Assembly: GCA_007120815.1 (NCBI GenBank)
Contig: SKMY01000025.1
Span: 1 to 19,305, forward strand
Source: Syntrophomonadaceae bacterium
GTDB lineage: Bacteria; Bacillota_D; Dethiobacteria; DTU022; UBA8154
Direction: 5' to 3'
Length of the DNA stretch: 19,305 bases
The notes beneath the pieces were generated by a model. It was not told the origin of the DNA. It did not search any database and was given only the letters and a program-made list of their open reading frames with translations. This document shows positions 14,625 to 19,305 of the stretch, piece by piece (the first letter of the stretch is position 1; each line of letters starts with the position of its first letter). The translations under genes were made by a program, and so were the position numbers.

Positions 14625-14988
14625 CCTTTGGATCGTAACCAGCCCTTTCCATATCCTGATGGCTCAATCGGGTAAAGGCCCTTCAAGACGCCGCTTAATA
14701 AACCCCTTTGGCAGGTACCCCCTGTCCGTCAAAGCCCTTTTCCTGTCATTGTTATGATTATATCAAATCCACATGCTTCTTTCTATTCCCCTTCCTTCTT
14801 CTTGCGGCAAAGCAGGGAGGCAGCACATCGCCTTCTTAAGCTCTTTCATGAAGCCATACCTGCCTGCAACAAGATATATCATTGGCTCTATACTATCCAA
14901 AAGTATACCCTTTTTTATCCGAAAGTAGCATGCTCCTGCAGTCCTATTGGGGTAAACTGTACGATAGGAAACATCCCAAATGAATACG
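14625..14988. other. Intergenic region between divergent DUF362 and the riboswitch leader
   Basis: About 360 bases without a convincing gene. It must hold the plus promoter for the riboswitch leader; TTGGCT...TATACC with 16-base spacing (about 14883-14910) is one weak candidate. A small inverted repeat CCTAT/ATAGG (14943-14968) lies just before the first aptamer. The only open frames are short and lack ribosome binding sites. Confidence 0.5.
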
Positions 14989-15080
14989 AGCCGTGTTAAA
15001 GGCAAAACCGTCGAAAGACGGTGACGCAAAACTAAAGGGGCTACGGCGGATACCCTCCGCCAGGCCAGCCAGCTGCCGCG
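14989..15080 (+). promoter_or_regulatory. Cyclic-di-GMP-I (GEMM-I) riboswitch, first of a tandem pair
   Basis: The class I c-di-GMP aptamer core is present. The 5' strand is AAAGGCAAAACC, then the P2 hairpin CCGTCGAAAGACGG capped by a GAAA tetraloop, then TGACGCAAAACT and the P3 arm with the tetraloop-receptor-like CTAAAGGGGCT, a CGGCGG/CCGCC stem, and the closing GGCCAGCCAGCTGCC. GGC near the 5' end pairs with the last GCC. By my alignment to the Vibrio Vc2 aptamer, the first G of GGCAAA corresponds to G20, the base that favours c-di-GMP over cGAMP. An intrinsic terminator follows at 15097-15135. Confidence 0.9.
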
Positions 15081-15096
15081 AGCATTTTTTTTCATA

Positions 15097-15135
15097 AAAA
15101 CCGCTCGACCTGCTGGTAAGCGGTTTTATTTTTTT
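15097..15135 (+). terminator. Expression-platform terminator of riboswitch 1
   Basis: AAAACCGCT pairs with AGCGGTTTT (9 bp), with an inner ACC/GGT extension, followed by ATTTTTTT. Part of it (CTCG at 15104-15107 and GCTGG at 15112-15116) can instead pair with CCAGC and CGAG of the aptamer 3' end (15069-15082). Confidence 0.85.
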
Positions 15136-15157
15136 CACCCAATAAAACATCCGTTCA

Positions 15158-15245
15158 CCGCTCAAGGCAAAGCCGTCGAAAGACGGTGACGCAAAGCTAA
15201 AGGGGCTAACGCGGCACACGCCGCCAGGCCAGCCAGCTGCCGGTC
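15158..15245 (+). promoter_or_regulatory. Cyclic-di-GMP-I (GEMM-I) riboswitch, second of a tandem pair
   Basis: Nearly identical to the first aptamer: AAGGCAAAGCC, the same P2 hairpin CCGTCGAAAGACGG, TGACGCAAAGCTAAAGGGGCT, a GCGGC/GCCGC arm, and the same closing GGCCAGCCAGCTGCC. Differences cluster in the distal P3 arm and at two core positions where aptamer 1 has AAAA and this one has AAAG. This copy is closer to the consensus GACGCAAAGC. It is followed by its own terminator (15258-15293), then the protease gene. Confidence 0.92.
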
Positions 15246-15257
15246 GTCCAATATTTT

Positions 15258-15293
15258 GGCCTGCCTGCAGCGAAACCGGGGCAGGCCTTTTCT
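15258..15293 (+). terminator. Expression-platform terminator of riboswitch 2
   Basis: GGCCTGCC (15258-15265) pairs with GGCAGGCC (15280-15287) and is followed by TTTTCTGT. The 3' strand GGCAG, preceded by ACC, can instead pair with CTGCC and GGT at the aptamer end (15237-15244). The T-run is shorter than in terminator 1. Confidence 0.75.
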
Positions 15294-15362
15294 GTCCTAC
15301 CCGTTTTTTGCAGCCCATCCGCTGCTTTGATGAGACCCAAAATAATGAAAGAGGTGTTTTTC

Positions 15363-17165
15363 ATGTTCACCCTTAAAACGTCCCGCCTCCGATATACGCT
15401 TTCACTGCTGCTGGCGCTGGTGCTTATCTTACTGGCACCCGTTTCACCTGCCCTGGCATCGCCTCCGGATAAGCCTCTCCCGTCAGCACGTCCTCTTCAG
15501 GCTCAAACGCCAGGGGTACCGGCCATAACCGGTGAATCAGGAGACCTTCTCCAGGACCCCCTTTCCCTGAACCCGGAACACCTGCTGGCTCCCCAGGCAG
15601 CCGGCAGTGAACACCTGCAAGAGTTTCTGGTGCAGTTCAAGCCCGGCACCCCTTCAGCAACAAAACGCGTCATCAACGCCAACAACTACGTCAGGGAAAA
15701 AGGCATCATCCCGGGTATCCAGGTACACGTCCTGGCCGCACCCCCATGGAGAAGCGCTGCAGACATGGCCCGGGTTTATCAGCGCAATCCCAATGTGATC
15801 TTCGCCGAACCCAATTACATCGCCACAACCCAAACGGCCCCCAACGACCCCTATTTCGCTCCCTACCAGACCGGTCTGCAAAACACCGTGCCCCTGGGCG
15901 CATGGAACATCACGGTGGGCTGTCATTCGGTGCCCATTGCCGTACTGGACACCGGGATCGATTACAACCACGCCGACCTGGCAGGCCGGGTCACCAACGG
16001 ATATGATTTCATCAACAACAACGACGATGCCATGGATGACCGGGGGCACGGCACCCACGTGGCCGGCATTATCGGGGCGGCTACCGGCAACAACAGAGGC
16101 ATTGCCGGAGCCACCTGGACAAACCCCATGATGCCCGTAAAAGTATTGAATTCTTCCGGGTCCGGCACCTACAGCGGTGTAGCCCAGGGGATCATCTATG
16201 CGGCAGACCACGGGGCCATGGTCATCAACATGAGTCTGGGCGGCTCAAGCCCCTCCACCACCCTGGAAAGCGCCCTGCAGTACGCCTATGATAAAGGCGT
16301 GGTCCTGGTGGCAGCCGCAGGCAACAACGGCGGCTCCATCCTGTATCCCGCCGCGTACCCCACGGTAATCGCCGTGGGAGCGGTAGATGACAGCGACGTG
16401 CGGGCCAGTTTCTCCAGCTACGGATCCCAGATGTCCGTTACCGCCCCCGGCGTACAGGTCTGGAGCACCATGATGAGCAGCACCCAAAACGCCTACGCCA
16501 CCGGATCGGGAACATCCTTTGCCGCTCCCTTCGTGGCCGGGCTGGCCGGACTCATCTTGAGCGTTAACCCCGATCTTTCTCCCGCCCAGGTGCAGGACCT
16601 GATCCAACAGGGCGCCGACGATCTGGGGGCTTCCGGATGGGACCCCTACTACGGCTGGGGCCGCATCAACATGTCCAATTCCCTGGCCGTAATGGAGATC
16701 GAACCCGAGCCTGAGCCCAAACCCGAACCCGAGCCGGAACCCGAGCCTGAACCCGAACCCGAGCCCGATCCTAAAACTGACCCAGAACCGGAGCCCGAAC
16801 CTGAGCCCGAACCTGAGCCTGAGCCCGAACCTGAGCCTGAACCGGAGCCAGAGCCCGAACCGGAATACAAGGAAGCGACCCACTCGGGCAGTATTGGCCA
16901 TAGAAACCAGCCGCAGCAGCTCTCTTACGAATTTGATGCCATAGGTGGAACATTGGAAGCCGAAATTACCTGGAGCCCCTGGAAATCAGACTTAGCGCTG
17001 TATGTATATCAGGGGAACAAACTAGTGGCCGAGTCCAATACCTCCAGCGGTAGAAACGCCGGAGAATATCTGATGACTAACGTTGAACAAGCAACCTACA
17101 CCATCGTGGTTAAGTCAATGGACGGACAGGGCAACTTTACCCTGGTGATAAAAAACACAAAGTAA
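15363..17165 (+). CDS. Secreted subtilisin-like serine protease with Glu-Pro linker and PPC-like domain
   Basis: A 600-residue preproprotein. Residues 1-33 form a signal peptide with a basic start, a [17 protein letters not shown] core and a likely cleavage after ALA. An I9-like propeptide (about 83-152, EFLVQFKPG to FAEPNY) precedes the S8 catalytic domain (about 160-445). The triad is intact: Asp196 (VLDTGID), His229 (GHGTHVAG), Ser385 (GTSFAAP), with oxyanion Asn321 (AAGNN). It looks thermitase/subtilisin-like. Residues 447-501 are an almost pure Glu-Pro repeat, a probable cell-wall-spanning spacer. A C-terminal PPC-like beta domain of about 95 residues follows. The ATG at 15363 has GAGGTG six bases upstream, better than the ATG at 15327. 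No sorting signal or S-layer domain is visible. Expression is predicted to be controlled by the two c-di-GMP riboswitches. A terminator follows at 17188. Confidence 0.95.
   Translation: MFTLKTSRLRYTLSLLLALVLILLAPVSPALASPPDKPLPSARPLQAQTPGVPAITGESGDLLQDPLSLNPEHLLAPQAAGSEHLQEFLVQFKPGTPSATKRVINANNYVREKGIIPGIQVHVLAAPPWRSAADMARVYQRNPNVIFAEPNYIATTQTAPNDPYFAPYQTGLQNTVPLGAWNITVGCHSVPIAVLDTGIDYNHADLAGRVTNGYDFINNNDDAMDDRGHGTHVAGIIGAATGNNRGIAGATWTNPMMPVKVLNSSGSGTYSGVAQGIIYAADHGAMVINMSLGGSSPSTTLESALQYAYDKGVVLVAAAGNNGGSILYPAAYPTVIAVGAVDDSDVRASFSSYGSQMSVTAPGVQVWSTMMSSTQNAYATGSGTSFAAPFVAGLAGLILSVNPDLSPAQVQDLIQQGADDLGASGWDPYYGWGRINMSNSLAVMEIEPEPEPKPEPEPEPEPEPEPEPDPKTDPEPEPEPEPEPEPEPEPEPEPEPEPEPEYKEATHSGSIGHRNQPQQLSYEFDAIGGTLEAEITWSPWKSDLALYVYQGNKLVAESNTSSGRNAGEYLMTNVEQATYTIVVKSMDGQGNFTLVIKNTK
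16701..16865 (+). repeat. Glu-Pro-encoding 6-bp repeat tract
   Basis: About 27 units of GA(A/G)CC(N) encode alternating Glu and Pro, interrupted by Lys-Pro and an Asp-Pro-Lys-Thr-Asp stretch. Codons are mixed (CCC, CCT, CCG, CCA), so the protein repeat is better conserved than the DNA. Confidence 0.95.
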
Positions 17166-17187
17166 TACCACCGTATACAACCAGCGA

Positions 17188-17218
17188 AGCCCGGCGAAAA
17201 AATGCCGGGCTTTTTTTT
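17188..17218 (+). terminator. Strong intrinsic terminator after the protease gene
   Basis: AGCCCGGC and GCCGGGCT pair across GAAAAAAT and are followed by eight T. It lies 22 bases past the stop. Confidence 0.92.
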
Positions 17219-17344
17219 ATGAGCACACACTCCCAAATACTGCTGAGGTGAAGAACCGTGAAAGCCTGGAATTTTGCTGTTTTTATTCCTTAATCTTAGA
17301 TATACTAAGCTCTGCATAAAATTCATCATAACAATAAATCCTCA

Positions 17345-17374
17345 TTGACATTATCATGTCACAAAGCATATAAT
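17345..17374 (+). promoter_or_regulatory. Near-consensus sigma-A promoter
   Basis: Perfect TTGACA (17345-17350) and perfect TATAAT (17369-17374) with an 18-base spacer. Transcription should begin near 17381, 240 bases before the next gene. This is the strongest promoter in the window. Confidence 0.8.
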
Positions 17375-17380
17375 TATGGT

Positions 17381-17590
17381 AGAATTATCTTCTTTTCCAA
17401 GCGAATTCCATTTTCTATCTGTTCTACTTGCTGTGATGAAGCTGCTGCTCTATCAGAAAGCAAATTGCTAACAATTAATCTACCTTTCGCTTACAATTAC
17501 AGGCCCCCTCATAACAAAAAAGACCGGCAAGGAGTTGATGCATATAGCAAAAGACTAGCGTAAAATGCCCTATATCCTTGTGGTTTTTTT
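17381..17590 (+). ncRNA. Candidate attenuated leader or small RNA
   Basis: From the predicted start of the promoter at 17345-17374 to a terminator-like hairpin. ACCGGCAAGGA (17523-17533) pairs with TCCTTGTGGT (17575-17584), stacked on ATATAG/CTATA inside the loop, and seven T follow. A transcript ending here would be about 210 nt and AT-rich. It matches no riboswitch class I can recognise by eye and holds no open frame with a ribosome binding site. It is either a cis-regulatory leader of the gene at 17619 or a free small RNA. Confidence 0.45.
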
Positions 17591-17618
17591 ATTTTAATCA
17601 AGAAAGGACGAATTGATA

Positions 17619-18332
17619 ATGAAAAAAGGATTAAAACTGACTATCGTACTCGCGATGGTTGTTTTGTTGGTTCTCGGCAGCACCGCTGTATTGTTTGCCC
17701 GGGACGGCAGCGCCACCATTGATGTGGTCTACCGGAACATCCAGCTGATGGTTAACGGTGTGAAAGTCCCTGTTGCGGCCGAAAACGAGCCCTTCATCTA
17801 CCAGGGGCGTACATATGTCCCCCTGCGCCTGGTTTCCGAAGCGCTGGGCTATGACGTGGACTGGGACGGCGCTACGTCTACTGTGATCATCGGCGACTCT
17901 ACAGGTCCCGCACCAGCACCTGCCCCGGTTGGCCAGAATCTGATTGATGTTCTGCCGCCGTATACTGTTAGTATTAGAGGCTATGCAATATCCTATCCAA
18001 CAACTGGCGTTGATGGGATCAATATGGGAGGGAATTTTTATAAAAACAGCCTATATATTAGAGGATATTCGACGATGAAACACTGGGCAGCTTTTAATTT
18101 AGATCGAAAATACTCTACTTTAGAAGGAATTGTTGGTACCATTGACGGTAGTAGTCGTGATGCGGTTGTTTCCTTCATTACAGATGATAATGTTCAAAAA
18201 AACGTTAAAGTTACTGGGGGGGGACTTCCGGTGAACTTTTCTTTGGATGTGAGTGGTGTGAGACAATTAACTATACAGCTTGAACAGCCAAATAGCGGCG
18301 ATGTAGGCTTGGCGGAATTGATTATCAAGTAA
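17619..18332 (+). CDS. Secreted protein: copper amine oxidase N-terminal domain plus NPCBM-like domain
   Basis: A 237-residue protein with a signal peptide (MKKGLKLTIVLAMVVLLVLG, cleavage near FARDG). The copper-amine-oxidase-N-like (stalk) domain spans about 33-93, with IQLMVNGVKV and the diagnostic YVPLRLVSEALGYDVDWD (66-83). A PAPAPAP linker (98-103) leads to a C-terminal NPCBM/NEW2-like beta domain (about 110-237) with AAFNLDRKYSTLEGIVGTID and DVSGVRQLTIQLEQP. Both domains are common in non-catalytic surface proteins of Firmicutes, the second with a possible carbohydrate-binding role. The ATG at 17619 follows AGAAAGGA; a TTG two codons earlier is less likely. The first half is GC-rich, the second clearly AT-rich with different codon use, suggesting domain shuffling. 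It follows a strong promoter and a hairpin leader. Confidence 0.85.
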   Translation: MKKGLKLTIVLAMVVLLVLGSTAVLFARDGSATIDVVYRNIQLMVNGVKVPVAAENEPFIYQGRTYVPLRLVSEALGYDVDWDGATSTVIIGDSTGPAPAPAPVGQNLIDVLPPYTVSIRGYAISYPTTGVDGINMGGNFYKNSLYIRGYSTMKHWAAFNLDRKYSTLEGIVGTIDGSSRDAVVSFITDDNVQKNVKVTGGGLPVNFSLDVSGVRQLTIQLEQPNSGDVGLAELIIK

Positions 18333-18422
18333 GTATGTATGTTAATTGCATGTTCATTCCCAGCTTAGAAACTGTATGTACAGCAGGCACAAAACAAAGA
18401 TTCTATCAGGTTAGATCCCTGA

Positions 18423-18467
18423 GGGGCAGGTTATAGGTCTAATAGCGCCTGCCCCGATATTCTTTTT
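18423..18467 (+). terminator. Probable terminator of the NPCBM-domain gene
   Basis: GGGGCAGG and CCTGCCCC pair across a 17-base loop, followed after GATATTC by TTTTT. It is 90 bases past the stop, and the T-run is set back by a few bases. Confidence 0.6.
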
Positions 18468-18534
18468 AGGAATAGTTGCAGCGTTACTGTAGAGCAAAGA
18501 GTATAAAGATAAACGGCTTTCCGCTGCAAGGTGA

Positions 18535-19179
18535 TTATATCAACTGGCTGATCCAGGTAAGGCCCATCCAAAAAAAATAGAAGGCCAGGACGATCAGAAA
18601 AGCGCCCAGCACCGTAACCACGCCAGCGTAGATGCGGTCGCTGATAAACTTCTTGCCGGAAACCAGGATGGCTGAAATAACCAGGAGCCATGTCAGGTCG
18701 GCCATAATGTGTCCGCCCAAAAAGAGCAGCACCCCCGGAGGCCCGTGCTGCTGGGAAAGAGCCACGTAGCCGGCGCCCACCGTGGCCCACCAGAGGAACC
18801 AGTAAGGATTGGCCAGGGTCGTCAGTATACCTGCCGAAACGGGCCCAAAGGCAGCCTTCTTTTCACTGGTTACATTCAGGGTTAAAAGACCGCTTCGGGC
18901 ACGTTTAATCATTCCCCATCCCATCCAGGCCAGAACCGCACCGCCGGCCAGCCCGATTACCCCCGATACCCCCGGCACCTCCATAAAACGGCCCAGGCCA
19001 ACAACCAGAAGCACCACCACCAGCCCTTCCATCAACCCGTGTCCCAGGGTAACCAGGGGAGCAGCGATGATGCCTTTTTTTAGTGCATGTTCCGCAGTCA
19101 CGGCGGTCACAGGCCCGGGCATCAGTGCCCCAGAAAGGCCCACGATGAATGCTGTTGAGAATAGTAATAGCATGTCCAT
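18535..19179 (-). CDS. LysE-family transporter
   Basis: A 214-residue integral membrane protein of the LysE/RhtB exporter superfamily. It starts MDMLLLFSTAFIVGLSGALM with the diagnostic GALMPGP (17-23), followed by AEHALKKGIIAAPLVTLGHG (about 28-47), ANPYWFLWWATVG mid-protein and a terminal hydrophobic span. About six membrane segments are visible, as usual. Family members export amino acids or related small solutes using the proton gradient; the substrate is not deducible. The ATG at 19179 is chosen because CAGGAGAA lies seven bases upstream; the frame is open a further 28 codons without a better site. The neighbouring gene to the left is convergent, and no regulator is visible in the window. 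Confidence 0.9.
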   Translation of the reverse strand: MDMLLLFSTAFIVGLSGALMPGPVTAVTAEHALKKGIIAAPLVTLGHGLMEGLVVVLLVVGLGRFMEVPGVSGVIGLAGGAVLAWMGWGMIKRARSGLLTLNVTSEKKAAFGPVSAGILTTLANPYWFLWWATVGAGYVALSQQHGPPGVLLFLGGHIMADLTWLLVISAILVSGKKFISDRIYAGVVTVLGAFLIVLAFYFFWMGLTWISQLI

Positions 19180-19305
19180 AGGTGAATTCTCCTGTTTTAT
19201 AGGAATAGCCTTTGTTGCTGTAAAGCTGGGACCGGGATGCAAATTTACTTTCAATGGGCTCAACTGATAAGCTTAAGAGGACGTTTTACCCTCTCATTAT
19301 AAACC

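Noticed and set aside
14944..15318. Minus-strand 124-codon frame with an internal repeat
   Set aside because: It is the reverse of the two riboswitches; the repeat reflects the duplicated aptamers.
16649..16870. Minus-strand frame encoding a Ser-Gly repeat
   Set aside because: It is the antisense of the Glu-Pro repeat in the protease gene; it has no ribosome binding site and its repetitive sequence follows automatically from the sense codons.
18476..18529. Inverted repeat TTGCAGCG/CGCTGCAA beyond the LysE-family gene
   Set aside because: The 38-base loop and absence of a T-run make it a poor terminator.
1..19305. CRISPR array, transposase or integron
   Set aside because: No regularly spaced repeats with unique spacers, no transposase or integrase frame and no attC-like sites were seen.

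Overview
The window most likely comes from a spore-forming, anaerobic-type Firmicute with moderately high GC, of the Desulfotomaculum/Pelotomaculum/Moorella kind. This is an inference from several features: a Spo0E-type phosphatase, a diaminopimelate dehydrogenase, a PHA synthase PhaE-type subunit, strong AGGAGG ribosome binding sites with TTG/GTG starts, copper-amine-oxidase-N surface domains, and the GGAAGCAGGAGAACCGTCCCC hairpin repeat that I associate with these genomes. Species cannot be named from the sequence alone.

Layout. 1-1170 (minus): polyhydroxyalkanoate genes, a MaoC/PhaJ-type (R)-enoyl-CoA hydratase followed by the start of a PhaE-like subunit, behind a near-consensus sigma-A promoter. 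1493-2890 (minus): ddh (meso-diaminopimelate dehydrogenase) and tRNA-Gly(TCC), each with its own promoter. 3076-3510 (plus): an unknown membrane protein, then hairpin repeats. 3602-8470 (minus): a three-gene operon of a gamma-glutamyltransferase without signal peptide, an ATP-grasp ligase fused to an M20-type peptidase domain that has lost most of its metal ligands, and an N-formylglutamate-amidohydrolase-family protein. 8638-11451: small genes (nucleoside 2-deoxyribosyltransferase-like protein, small membrane protein, anchored coiled-coil protein, Spo0E-like phosphatase, short acidic protein) and tRNA-Pro(TGG). 11644-14624: a nitroreductase, a PilZ c-di-GMP receptor and a DUF362 protein.

The most striking part is 14989-17218 (plus). 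Two near-identical class I cyclic-di-GMP (GEMM-I) riboswitch aptamers lie in tandem, each followed by its own intrinsic terminator, ahead of a secreted subtilisin-like protease. The protease carries a long Glu-Pro repeat and a C-terminal PPC-like domain. In each switch the 3' strand of the aptamer closing stem can also pair with terminator sequence, which predicts that c-di-GMP turns expression off. The PilZ gene 1.7 kb upstream gives a second c-di-GMP effector. The arrangement recalls the c-di-GMP-repressed secreted protease PPEP-1/Zmp1 of Clostridioides difficile, here with an unrelated protease fold and a doubled switch.

17345-18467 (plus): a near-perfect promoter, a roughly 200-nt leader or small RNA ending in a terminator-like hairpin, and a secreted copper-amine-oxidase-N plus NPCBM-like protein whose two halves differ in base composition. 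The window closes with a LysE-family exporter (minus).
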